Assembly (NCBI GenBank): GCA_963575745.1
Contig: CAUYUJ010007196.1
Span: 1-48,360, forward strand
Length of the DNA: 48,360 nt
Reading direction: 5' to 3'
Source of the DNA: Prorocentrum cordatum
Taxonomy: Eukaryota; Sar; Dinophyceae; Prorocentrales; Prorocentraceae
The position numbers and the translations under genes are program-made. The notes under the pieces were generated by a model. It was not told the origin of the DNA. It saw only the letters and a program-made list of their open reading frames with translations, and searched no databases. Position 1 is the stretch's first letter. Each line of letters starts with the position of its first letter. Positions 22,001 through 31,815 of the stretch are shown one piece after another.

Positions 22001-22052
22001 CATGAACGCCGCCAGCCCGGCCAGGCCATGGCGCTCCGACGGGCGCGCCCAT
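19051..22052 (-). CDS. Gene K6: unknown protein, frame-shifted, ends TGA
   Basis: From an ATG at 22052 (MGAPVGAPWPGRAGG) the readable path is: HAEVQRWLYDSGAKPTA; a Pro/Ala-rich linker with four Ala-Val/Ile-Ala palindromes; a cysteine-containing globular stretch at 21290-20860 (KEAPYLGCSGFPVFAARFKR, DFYMPWTVERCPALCAVGG, FDGPLEHFWGTYATG); then EMALMLEQPSGEQTRLLIRK, hydrophobic YKVPFLGWWFLFAK (near 20280), QPIYAFAMRKARPWLLGD (near 20000), and EFLGCDPRVHNWEQSLFHRN (near 19310), stopping at TGA 19053. Frame changes sit at a CCCCC run (21405), TTT (20850) and GGG (20650). In-frame TAG/TAA occur at 20498, 20474, 20462 and 19434; the first three lie in an AT-richer patch that could instead be a gene boundary. 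No family recognised. Confidence 0.45.
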
Positions 22053-22327
22053 TGCCCGAGCGGCATGCAAGTTCCTTCAGCCTTGGGAGCGGCCGCGGGC
22101 TCGGACGTAGAGGAGGGGCGGGAAGCAGGAATTTTGATGGGGGGGAGGGATGATGCACTATGCAGAAGAGAAGCAAAATATGTTCTTGCCGCGCTGATCT
22201 CCCCAATCGGTTGCTTGGTTCCCCGCTCAGTCGGTGAACCCCCCGATCACGCGCCTTGAACGACAGCAATCGCAAGGGCGGCCCCTGGCGCGGCCGCAAC
22301 TGCGGCGCGCGCTGGCCTTTGCGAAGA

Positions 22328-22360
22328 CCACGCGCCCGCAACTCAGTTGCGGGCGCGTGG
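22328..22360. repeat. Perfect inverted repeat, 16-bp arms, 1-bp centre
   Basis: CCACGCGCCCGCAACT, a single C, then the exact reverse complement. It is followed by a 13-bp direct repeat GCAGCAATTGCAT (22363-22388). It lies between the end of K5 and the start of K6, where a regulatory or transcript-end hairpin would be expected. Confidence 0.9.
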
Positions 22361-22419
22361 TTGCAGCAATTGCATGCAGCAATTGCATGATTACTGAGGT
22401 TGCCCCGCTTCGGTCTGGA

Positions 22420-23687
22420 TCAGGTCGGGAACGTGCGTTCCCAGATAGTCCGTCGCCGCCTGTCTCTTCTGATCGCGTGCAATGTTGGCCCACGCGCGCG
22501 CGCGCGCCCCATCGCGCTCGCGACCTCGTCCCATTTCCTCTTCGCCTCCGTCTCGACGGCGCTGCCCTTCGCTGGGTCGTCGCGCGTTATGGTTGGGGCC
22601 ATGGCGCCCCTGAAACCCCGCGCAATGCTAGGCCCGACGCCGCTTCCCTGGGCCATTTCCGCTGAAACCTCCAGCGGACTGTCTGTCCGGCGACCATGGC
22701 CGCGACTGCGGCTTCCTGACCTGGCGGCGCGACCACGCCCTCGTCGCGGCCTCCGCCGATGCGGTCCGGGGCGCCGCCGACGCCCAAGTCGCCCGCGATA
22801 ATTTGGAACGCCCCGCCCAGGTCAGCAGCAACAAGACACGGCATCCCGCGCCTGAAGCAGGCCACGCGCCCACATCGAGTCGTCGTGTCCGAAGGGTACT
22901 TCAATCGGCTCAACGCAGGAACATCGACGGAATGCACGGCGGCAGCAGATCTGCCACACAAGTGGCCCATTCAATTTCAAAAACCTGCGGGTAACTCCAT
23001 CTTGTCGCGAATGCCTGGGGCTCCAGGCGGCTGGTCGCGTTTCCGTTTCGAGCCTTTCATGTGCGCCGCTGCGCAGACGGGGTGACGCGGGGTCGTCGTC
23101 GCCGCCCTCGCGGTCGCTTTCGCGGCCGTCGTCCGCGACTGCGGCGCCGCCTGCTTTCGCCCGCGCGCTCGACGTCTGCGGGCGCGCTGGAACCCTCGAG
23201 TTGCCCCGCGGTGGGCCCGTTGTGCTCAGAGCGCACATGCAGGGGCCATCTCTTCTGCATCGCCACGCGCACAGAGGCAATGCCTTCGCAGCCAGGCACG
23301 GAGATTCTCTTCACGTCCGCATCTGGGACGGGCGGGAATCGCCTTCCCGCCCCAGCCGCCTGAAACGCAAAGCGCGGCGCGCACCTCGGGCGTTCGCCAC
23401 GGCGCCATCGCGGACGCCGCGCCCGCGGCCCCTGAGCCGGAGGCGGTGCAGACCGCAGCGCAGGAGGAGCCCAGCAGCTCGGAATTGGGCCAACAAGGCA
23501 GCGCGGCGGGCCTCGCGGCGAGCAGCTCTTCCTCCTTCGACGCCCCCAGGTCGCCTGGCAAGGCCAAGTCTCTCTCGCGTCCGCGTCCTCGAACACAACC
23601 AACAACAAAAAAAAACGTAACCGAAAACGCCCCCGGATGCCGACGTTCCGACTGCGACAGCTGCTCGTTGGCTTCTTCCTCCGTCAT
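22420..23687 (-). CDS. Gene K5: unknown protein of about 420 aa, frame-shifted
   Basis: The ATG at 23687 begins MTEEEANEQLSQSERRHPG, followed by a short hydrophobic stretch (FSVTFFFVVG), then a Gly/Ala-rich part. The path moves to another frame for DADVKRISVPGCEGIASVRV (near 23300), then DDGRESDREGGDDDPASP with a palindrome-encoded AAVA (23133), then MPCLVAADLGGAFQIIAGDL (near 22830) and finally KRKWDEVASAMGRARARGP ending TGA at 22422. Segment boundaries are approximate and coincide with short homopolymers. The hydrophobic N-terminus could be a membrane anchor but is not followed by a clear cleavage site. Unknown function. Confidence 0.4.
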
Positions 23688-23806
23688 CGCCCCTCCTCCT
23701 CTTCCTGCCCCCCCCCCCGCCCGTTCTTCTTCATCTTCCTCCTGATCCTCAGCCTTCTGCTCCTCATCCTCCCCCCCCTCCCCCCCCCCCTTCCCCGTGG
23801 CCCCTC

Positions 23807-26404
23807 CTATCTTCCACCCCATTTACCCCTGGCCCCCTCTTTCTCCCCCTCCCCCACCCCCTCCTCCACCTGGTCGCCCATCTCCCCCCCCTTTATCGCT
23901 CTCGTTCTTGCTCGTGAAACTGCGGCGCGAAACGCAAGGGGAAGGCGCCCTCGCGCCTTCGATGTGCCCCCCCCCCGAAGTTCGCAGGGCGAAAGTGCCG
24001 AGGCCGCGACTGCGGCCCCGAAAGCCGCAACTGCGACCGCGCTGAGCGAATGGATACACCATAGAGATCCCCCCCTCTGGCCGTCAAAAGCTTTCCCCGG
24101 TTTCTTCGCGGCCGGCGGCCCCGAGGCCATTTCCTTCGCTTGCTTCGCCACATCCGTGCGCCACGCTCCTGAACTCACTCTGGGTTGGGGCTTCGCCTGG
24201 GCCCCCGTCTCCCACAGTAGCTCCTCGCCCTTCTCCACTGGCGCAACGTTCAGAAGCGCGGGAACTTCGGCGCTCGCCGCTAGCGCCGCAAAGCAGGGCA
24301 CAACAAAAGCATGCTCTTTCACCAGCAGTTCCACGCTGAACCGCGCGACTGCGCTTCCACCCGAGGCGTTCCGCGACTGCAGCTCCGCGGGCGTGAGCTT
24401 CGCCACGGCCGACAACCGGCGCATGCTTTTGGAGGCAACCCCTCGCCGCGCCCTTGGCCCCGCCTGCTCCGCCACGCCCGCTGGCGCAGCATCCGCCGGC
24501 GCCTTGAACTCTGGGTAGAGGTCGACGTCCATGTCCCCAGCCGCGCCCGCGGCGAGGTCGTGGACTTTGACCCAGCACGCTCTTCCCATGCACGTTGGAC
24601 GCCCTCGGCACGCAAAGCCAAAACTCCATGGTTGCCGCGTCGCGGTCGAAAGTCGCCACGTTACTGCCCTGCGTTTCCCCGGCCCGGGATCCTGCAACAG
24701 CGCGACGCCCGCCTCCGCGACTGCGGACATGCGGCGCGCCGGCAGGGCAAGGGCCACAGCGGCGGCGACCGCGGGCGTTTCCGCCGACGCTTGAAAACTG
24801 GGCACTCGCCGCCGCCCGGCCACAGGCAACGGGAATCGTTTCCGCCGGCCTTCTGCTCTGGCTGGTAATTGGTAGCTGCGCCACCGCGTCGAAAGCCAGC
24901 GCCTCGGGCTGAAGCGCCCCCTTTTCTGCCGCGCCCCCCGCGTGCGCCCCAACTGCGGCGCCCTGCCTTCCAGTCGCTGGCGAGTCTGACAATTCGAACC
25001 ACCTAGGTCCCCGATCTGCGCCAAGATCCGCAACTGCGGCCGCCAATGCTGCGCGATGCTTCCCGTCGGGCACCCCGCCCACTGCCCCCTAGCAACTTTG
25101 GAGAATCTCGCGGCACAAATCCCTTGCATTGATTTGCGTGACCTGTGCGGCCCCAAGGTACTTCGCGAAAGCCTCAACGATCTGGGTGGCCAGACTCGGT
25201 TTGCACTCGAGCGCCGCGCCTGAGCCCATGCCTGCAACGGTCGCGCCCACGCGGTGGAAGAAATCACCATGGCCAGGCTGATGCCATTGAGGTGCGCCAC
25301 AACCTCTTTTGTAGCCGAAGGCGATGCTGGATCAGGCCACCGCGCTGCGGCGTCCGCGCCGTTATTATTCGGAGGTGCGTTTCTGTGCGCTCGCGTGGCC
25401 ACGGCAATCTTGACCCGCGGCGCGGAGTCTGCGATCCCCTCTGCTGGGCCGAATGCTTCCGGTCGCAAAGCCCCCCTCTCCGAGTTCACGTAAAACTGGC
25501 AGCATTCACGCAGCAGAGAGATTAAGGGGGACTCCGCGACCCCGAGCCTCACGACGGAATCAAATAGCTCCACGAAGTCTGGGTCTTAGACGACCCGATC
25601 GGGTTGCCGAGACACGTTTGATTTGACCTCCTGAAAATTCACCTGGCCCGCGACTGCGGTCGACAGGGCAGCGTCGACAGCGTCGCAGAAAACGCGGAGC
25701 GCTGTTACTTCAGCGGACCGCATCTGAAAGCCGGCCCCCCTGTTCAAGGATAGGTTGATGGGCAAAGCCCCCCAGGGTTCTTTGCCTGTGACTTCCCAGG
25801 GCAACACCTCTATGGACATCCCCTCCGTCGCGAGCTTCTGGGCAACCGGGTCGCGTTCCGCGACTGCGGCCGCGTCGACGTTGCCATCCTCATCGGCAAC
25901 GCGATTCATCCTCGCGCGCCCCACGTCGGTGCATTCCATGCCCGACAGGGTGGGCCGCTTGGCCCCGTCTACAGTCGACCGCAACACGAAGCGCAAATGA
26001 GAGTGCGAAAGGGGCCCATGCATCACTTCGGATCCGCAACTGCGGTCGAAGCACTCTGTCAGGCACCCCTCCGCGCCCTCTTAGCTGAACGCTTCTTACG
26101 TTTTGAAGGTGTCGTCCGCCTTCGTCTCTTCTACGAGTGAAACCGCTGGGTACTCCTGAACGCAGGCGCCTTCGTGGCCAGCCTCCGCCTGCGCGAAGCC
26201 CACCGCGACGATCTGCGCCGCAAGTTCACGGGGCCTCTTGCCCCGAGGGCATTGACCGCCACGTTTGCTTTGGCGGGGCGCGATTATGCGCACTGGGATG
26301 CGGATTTTTTCTGAATGTCCTATCCTGTGGCTCCTTCTGACCTCAACTGCCCCCTGAAAGATCCCCAAGTCCGCCGCAACTGCCGGAACTGCGGCTTCAG
26401 TCAT
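23807..26404 (-). CDS. Gene K3: unknown protein, in-frame TAA codons, shares a block with K2
   Basis: From an ATG at 26404 (MTEAAVPAVAADLGIFQ) one frame runs about 1.1 kb without TGA and reads naturally across three TAA codons (26098, 26083, 25588): EETKADDTFKT, EAFS, EGAEGCLTECFDRSCGSE, then EVLPWEVTGKEPWGALPINL, and DPDFVELFDSVVRLGVAESP after the third. It then shifts frame near 25250 (QIVEAFAKYLGAAQVTQINA), passes a TAG at 25091, and returns near 24800 for a long Ala/Val/Glu-rich section (KAPADAAPAGVAEQAG, KLTPAELQSRNASGGSAVAR). The C-terminus fades into purine-rich sequence near 23850, so its end is uncertain. The block ending DPDF is repeated in K2 with identical 36-residue spacing. Confidence 0.45.
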
Positions 26405-26750
26405 GGCGTTTCAAGTGCACGCCGCGAGTGCGGCCTGCCACTGGCACCTGGCGCATTGCATCGGGCGCACTCACACAAAAACATTAATATGTGCTCGCAA
26501 GAGTCTGCGGAAAAGGTTGAGATGATTCTGATGTGGATGCTGATGGGGGCCAGCGTTGCTGGTGGCAGCGGTGGTTCGGGAGGTTACTCAGAATGGCGAA
26601 GATGGCGGCGGCGATGGTGAAGACGCTGGCAATGGTGCTGCCACTACTAGAAAGTGCAATAAGTGGCATCGGTACGGGTGAATATTCAGCAATGGCGATT
26701 GCGACGTGGAAGGCTGCGCTGGTGTTCGGGGCCAGGAGGAGGGCCCCCAG
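26405..26750. other. Gap between K2 and K3
   Basis: Base composition drops to about half GC. A plus-strand frame at 26593 (MAKMAAAMVKTLAMVLPLLE) is open and hydrophobic but short, and has no other support. No hairpin of the CCGC family lies between 26480 and 26820. Confidence 0.4.
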
Positions 26751-29295
26751 TCAAAACTCGCTGCGTCTGCTATGGGCGTCCCTCGGCAAACTCGAACGCA
26801 ACGGCGCCCTCTGCCACATTGCCTCGTCCGCGACTGCGGCCTCAAGGGTCAACGGGTCCCTCGCCGTTCCCAGGCTCTTTCTTTCGAGCCCTTCCCGCCG
26901 CGGCTTGCCCCGATGAAGAAGATGTTCTAATGGATGCCATATTCCCTGCACTTGGTGAACGACGCCGGGGCGAGCTGCCCCCGGCAGACCCCCCCAAATT
27001 GGGATCGGGGGGGCTCTCTCGCAGTGCCCGCGGCTGCCGCGACCGCGGTCTGCGCCCCGCGCTCACAGTGGGAGATCCTCCGTTCGGGGCCAGCGCCGCG
27101 CGATGTCGGAGTCGCCCGCGCAGCGCAACCCATTCGGCAGCGGCGGCGGCGCGGTGGTCGCATAGGCAGTTATCCGCAGGTTGCACATGCCAACGGGCAC
27201 AATGGAATCCAGATGGGGCACGCAGGCGTTTTCCGACTGGCTCGGGCCGAGCGAACGCGACCCCTGGTAGACCACTGCGAGCGGGTGCGCCCCGAAAAGC
27301 GCCAGAACTGCGGTAGGACGTTCTTCGGGCCGTCGAACCGCGCGTCCTTCTCGTGGGCGTCTGCGACGGCTTTGGCAAACCACCAGTTCGCGCTCGCCAT
27401 CGCGGTCGCGGTCCTTCCGCGCACGAGCACGGCCCACCACCTCGCGAAGACGGCGAAGGGAATCGCCGCGCCTGGGGCCCGCGCAGACTCCAGCGAATCA
27501 ACGCAGACAACCCAGTGGCAGCGCTCGGCATCATCGGCCTCTGCCGCAACCGCGACGTCCGCGACCTGACGGCGCCGCTGGAGCACGGGGCCAACGTCGA
27601 CTTCGCGAAGGCCGAGCAGATCGAGTCGCCCCCAGAATCCGCCCATCCACCACGTCCTTCTGGGCGTCGATCGCTTCCACCCGGCCCCCGTGCGTTTCCC
27701 ATGCCTTAACTGGGGATTCCGCGGCGTTCAGGGCACGCAGCAAGGCCGCGAAGTCGGGGTCGAACAAGGTGGCCAGAAGCCCCGCCGTCTGCCATTAGAG
27801 CCACTCGGACACGGAGTTCTTCGTGCACTTCGTCGTGCTGATCGCAACGTTGACCGCGAGCGAGATTGCGGGCGGGGCCCTCGCACCGCCCCTCCTTCCA
27901 GTTGCACCCGGGTCGGCGACTGCAGTTGCGGCGGCGAGAGTGGCCGCGTCTTCCGCGGCGGCCCCCGCGCTAGAGCGCTCTTCGGCAAAGCCCCCCCCTG
28001 GCGGGGGCTGCGGCCCCGATCCCTTCTCCACCGCTGAGACCTCAGAACGCTCCGATCCATCAGGTGGGCGGGCGGCGGCCTCGGAGGCAACGGCGGTTTC
28101 GAATCTTTCGCCGCGGCCTTCGCGGGCGAGCCGCGCCGTCTGGAGGGCGCCCGCGGTCTGCGGACTGCGGGCTCCGCCGGCGACGCCGCTGCCTCCTGGG
28201 GGTTGGGGGGGGCGGCAGGTCTAGGAGGATGCGCCCTGGTTCGGGGGGCCGCCGTTTCCGCGGCGTGCCCCGCGCGCAGCTGTTCCGCGCGATCGGCCAA
28301 CGCTGCCTCGGAACGTCCAGTGGCCAACTGTGTCTCGTGCGTCGGCCCCCGCGGGCGCAACTGCGCCTCCTGTCGCCGCGGCCGCAGCGCAACTTGACCG
28401 CCCCCCCCCCCCCCCGCGAGCAGCCGCGCTTTGCCTGAATGTTTCTGGTTTGCGCTCGTCGGCAGGAGAAACCGAGCAGCGCGCTCAGCGATCCGCTCCT
28501 CCTCTGAAGTAGCGGCGCAAGTAGATGAGACCCCCTGCTCCTCCTCCTCCACTCCCCCCTTCGGCGTCTCCTCTGGCCTCCCCTCCACCCCCCCTTCGGC
28601 TTCTCCCCCGCGCCCGCCTGGATGCGGGCGCGGCAAAGGGCTGCTCTGGGTGAGGCAGCGGCAGCGGCACCCCCTCGCGACTGCGGGCTCCTCCTCTGAG
28701 TTAGACTCGCGCACCGTGGGAGACTCCTCCTGTGACTCATCGAGGCCCGCGGGAGCTGCAGCCGCAACTGCGGCCTCGCTGGCCGCCGCCTCGGCGCGGG
28801 CCCGCTGCTCCTGCCTGCGAGCCAGGTTCGCCCTCAGGAGGTTCAGCTTCTGCTCGATCGGCGGCGCCGCCGCGGCCTCTGGCGCAGCCTCGACCCGAGC
28901 GTCGGCTTCCGCCGCAACTGCGGCCTCTGACGCAGCCTCGACCTCGACGGCCGGCTGCTGCGACTTCGACGGGCGGCGTGCCTCGAGCGTCGGCCGCCCC
29001 TCGAATGCCGCGCGCTCGTAGCGTTTCCGCGGCGCGGGCGCGGCGCCAGCCCCCCCAGACCCCGCGGCTGGCGCGAGGTCGGCAAAACCTTGGGGGGGGG
29101 GGGGGGCGCAGCTGCGGCGGGCGAGAAGGCGGGCGAGTGCGCAGGGTCGGGCAGAGATAAGCAGGGGGGGCGGTCAGACGAGGAATTGGCAGCGCACCTA
29201 GGAGACATTTGAAAACGAGACAGCGGGGGAGAAGGGGCGGCGAGGAGAACGGCGAGGAGGCATCGCGGCCAGCGTGCGAGGGAGAGGGCGCGCAT
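26751..29295 (-). CDS. Gene K2: unknown protein, signal-like N-terminus, frame-shifted
   Basis: The ATG at 29295 starts MRALSLARWPRCLLAVLLAA, which looks like a signal peptide or anchor. After a Pro run, a 14-base C/G homopolymer at 29093-29106 shifts the frame into an Ala/Glu-rich helical region (EAAVAAEADARVEAA, IEQKLNLLRANLARRQEQ) and Gln/Pro/Arg linkers to about 28010. Then come AISLAVNVAISTTKC, a TAA at 27797, LATLFDPDFAALLRALNAAE, CHWVVCVDSLESARAPG, FARWWAVLVRG, SANWWFAKAVADAHEKDARF and ACVPHLDSIVPVGMCNLR. The path ends after KCREYGIH, a TAG (26929), and TGA at 26753. Joins sit at runs (C8 near 28000, G5 near 27640, TTTT/GGGG near 27310). Function unknown. Confidence 0.45.
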
Positions 29296-29376
29296 GAGAA
29301 AATCGCACAATCCACCTGGCGACGAGGAGAATGAACAGAAAGGTGGGGGGGGGGGAGGATGACGACATTTTCTGTT

Positions 29377-30682
29377 TCAGCTGCTCGGCGCAAAGCATTC
29401 ATCTGCCGCGACTGCGGCTGCGAGCGCCGCAACTGCGGCCAAGCCAACCCGATTGGCCACGCCAATTTCATTCGGCCGCATGCGAATGCACAAGCGCCGC
29501 GACTCCGGCCCCGTGCACGCAGCGCCCCCGATTGCTGGCTCGACGGCCACCTCGGGTACAAATGTGCCCCTTCATTGTCGCCGAAACGCCCTGGGGTTTC
29601 GAGAACGCCAACCAACTTTTACCAACGGAACGTGCCTGGCCCGCCGCTTTGGCCAAGCCTCTTCCACGGCGTGCGCGTGGTACTCGAGTGGGGCTCCTCC
29701 TCGTGCGTGCGGAATTTCGATGTTGGAACTTCTGGAAAGGATGCGAACGCCCGAACCGTCGTCGCGGGGGAAGGGGAGATCCCACCTGTACAGCTTGACG
29801 CGCCCGTGGCACCCGTCACGCACGCGCGACGCCTGCCAGTTGAGGTTGTGCGAATCCGGGCACGGACAAACTTCGCAACTGACCAAACCGCGACTGCGGC
29901 TTCCCCCAGGGCCACGCACCACCCGCTCCACAGTAGATGCGCCCAGCTGCGCGACCATCTCCAGCCAAGGCCAAGGAGTGAAACGGTCGCCGCTAAACTG
30001 CCAGTCTGCGTTGCCCTGATATGCTCCGCTGCTTCTGGGTTTGATGGTGCGCGGGGTCATCTCAGCAACTGCGGCAACCGCGATCTTCCAAGTCACCCCA
30101 AAGAACTTCAACGCTGCGTTGTGTTGCCTGTAGTTGCCATTCCAACCTGTGTCGTAGCTTTCGAAATAATCGAGCGTGCACACTGCGGGCGCCGCTTCCT
30201 CCTCCAGCGTGGGCCATGTGGTTGGCGCGACTGCGCCTGTCCCTTTGCCAAGCGCAACTGCGCCTTCCCCGTTGCCACCCTCGCGGGGCGCCACCGCAGA
30301 TTGTGCGATCTCCGCAGGGGCAGACGGAGAAACGGCTTCCGTGCGCGCCAATGCCGTTGGCTGCGGCTCCTGCGCGCGCCACGGGTCGCCTCGCCATCCG
30401 CTACTGCGGTCGCTGTGCCAATCGCGAACTTTCTTCCCATCCGCTCCACCGATCACATCCCCATCCGGTTTCTTCCTCATCGTTCCAGCGGCCGCTTCCC
30501 CAATCGCCACGATGGCCTTGCTGCCCTCCGCCATCTGTTTGGCAACCGCAGTCTTGTCCGCTACTGCGGCCTCGACGATCACCCCCGCCGCCGTCTGCGG
30601 CGGGAGTCGTCATCCTCGCTGCTGGGAACTCTGGCTCAAAACTATAACGCGCGACGTGCTCGCGGACGCGGGCCTCGCCCAT
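29377..30682 (-). CDS. Gene K1: unknown protein, about 430 aa, ends TGA
   Basis: The start is the ATG at 30682 (MGEARVREHVARYSFEPEF). A G5 run near 30596 shifts the frame into the main segment, about 900 bp: Ala/Lys N-terminal part, Pro/Glu linker, then a globular section with LDYFESYDTGWNGNYRQHNA, NADWQFSGDRFTPWPWLEMV, a CEVCPCPDSHNLNW cysteine site and VKLYRWDLPFPRDDGSGV. The frame changes again near 29680 (SVGKSWLAFSKPQGVSATMK) and ends after two palindrome-encoded Ala-Val-Ala repeats with CFAPSS and TGA at 29379. The next unit, K2, starts 81 bp further on. The WQF[S/T]GD motif recurs in K6 (near 20140), hinting at relationship. No family recognised. Confidence 0.45.
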
Positions 30683-30731
30683 CCCTTCGATATCGGAACA
30701 ACGACGCCCCACCGAAGAAAGGTTTGCAACC

Positions 30732-31560
30732 ACAAATCCCACCAGCCCTTTGGGCGTCGGTGGTTTAGGGCGTTTCCTCTTCCACCCCTCCCTCTTCCCC
30801 TTCGAGGAGGGGTTTACCCCTCCCCCTACCCCCTCCCCACTGACCTGGACAGGAGAGGCCGGGAGCGGTCAGAGCGTCCAAAACGGCCTCAGCGAGGAAA
30901 CCAAAATCATTGATTTTACCTTGGTTTGGGCCCCATTTTGGCCTTCTGAGGGGGCAGCGCTAATTAAAGCTCTCCTTTTCTTTGATCGATTTCCTCCACG
31001 ATGGCCGCAAGAAGCCCCCAGGATGCCCCAAGAGGCCGCAGGATGGCCCCAAGATGGCCCCAAGAGGCCCCCAGGAGGCCCCCAAGAGACCCCCAAGAGG
31101 CCCCAAGAGACCCCCCAGAGGCACCCAAGGTGCTCCCATAGGTCTTGGCGATAATGTCAAACCATTGTTTGCACTAAGGCTTTAGCCACATGTTGGCCTC
31201 TTGGGGGGGGCACTGATTAAGATGACTCCAAGAGCGCCTCGGAGAGCCAGAGCCCAAAATGACCTCCAAGATGGCTCAAGAAATCCCAAGATGTCTCATA
31301 CTGGCTTCCTCTGTGTGCTGTCCACTTCCCTGATCGAGGCAATCCCACCAGCCCTCTGGGCGTCGGTGGTTTAAGGCGTTTCCTCTTCCACCCCTCCCTC
31401 TTCCCCTTCGGGGAGGGGTTTACCCCTCCCCCTACCCCCTCCCCGTGGAGCTGGACGGGGGGGGCCGCGAGAAAACGGCCTCGGCGAGGAAGCCAACATC
31501 ATTGATTATATTAAGATGTTGGCCCCATTTTGGCATCCTGAGGGGGCAAAGATGGCCCCA
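30732..31560. repeat. Two direct copies of a 220-bp element, 610 bp apart
   Basis: Copy 1 (about 30732-30965) and copy 2 (about 31343-31560) share CCCTTTGGGCGTCGGTGG or its near match, GGCGTTTCCTCTTCCACCCC, GGGGTTTACCCCTCCCC, then AACGGCCTCRGCGAGGAA and TCATTGATT. The space between is filled by CCCCAAGAGG-type repeats. Confidence 0.85.
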
Positions 31561-31815
31561 AGAAGCGCCCAGGAGGCCCCCAAAGGCCCCAAGATGGCCC
31601 CAAGAGACCCCCAAGAGGCCCCCAGGAGGCCCCAAAGAGGATCCCGAACGGCCCACAGAGGCCCCCCCGAGGCACCCAAGACGCCGAAAAGCCCCTCAGG
31701 ACGACCCTCTACTCGCCTGGGCGTCGTTTCTGGACGGGCTGGTGGGGATACGCGAAGCGTCTAGAATTGCAATATGCATCGGGTGAGCCCGACTTACTCG
31801 TCGTCGACGTCGTCC

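Larger units (their letters stand above)
15295..30569. repeat. CCGC-RACT-GCGG palindrome family, about 35 copies, one orientation
   Basis: A 12-14 bp inverted repeat, (G)CCGC-[A/G]ACT-GCGG(C), occurs at 15295, 15339, 15934, 17898, 18719, 19144, 19488, 20642, 20912, 21218, 21323, 21559, 22294, 22700, 23133, 24004, 24715, 25028, 25648, 25858, 26034, 26828, 28762, 28912, 29406, 29427 and 29888. Variants have loops CACT, TACT, AGCT or AATT (15486, 16617, 16933, 18018, 18282, 21499, 30558). The loop has the same strand sense throughout. On the minus strand most copies read Ala-Val-Ala in the frame judged coding. Confidence 0.85.

Noticed and set aside
16200-27800. Introns of 13-44 bases at GT...AG pairs near the frame changes
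   Set aside because: Removing them does not restore the right frame in the cases tested (27797, 26098), while a one-base homopolymer change does elsewhere.
17840-30650. Plus-strand Ser/Ala/Thr/Pro-rich frames across the K array
   Set aside because: Their composition is typical of antisense to GC-rich genes; the minus strand gives balanced, Lys/Glu/Asp/aromatic-containing protein.
31250-31270. Spliced-leader-like TGGCTCAAG
   Set aside because: Only 12/21 positions match and it lies within CCCAAGAGG-type repeats with no gene downstream.
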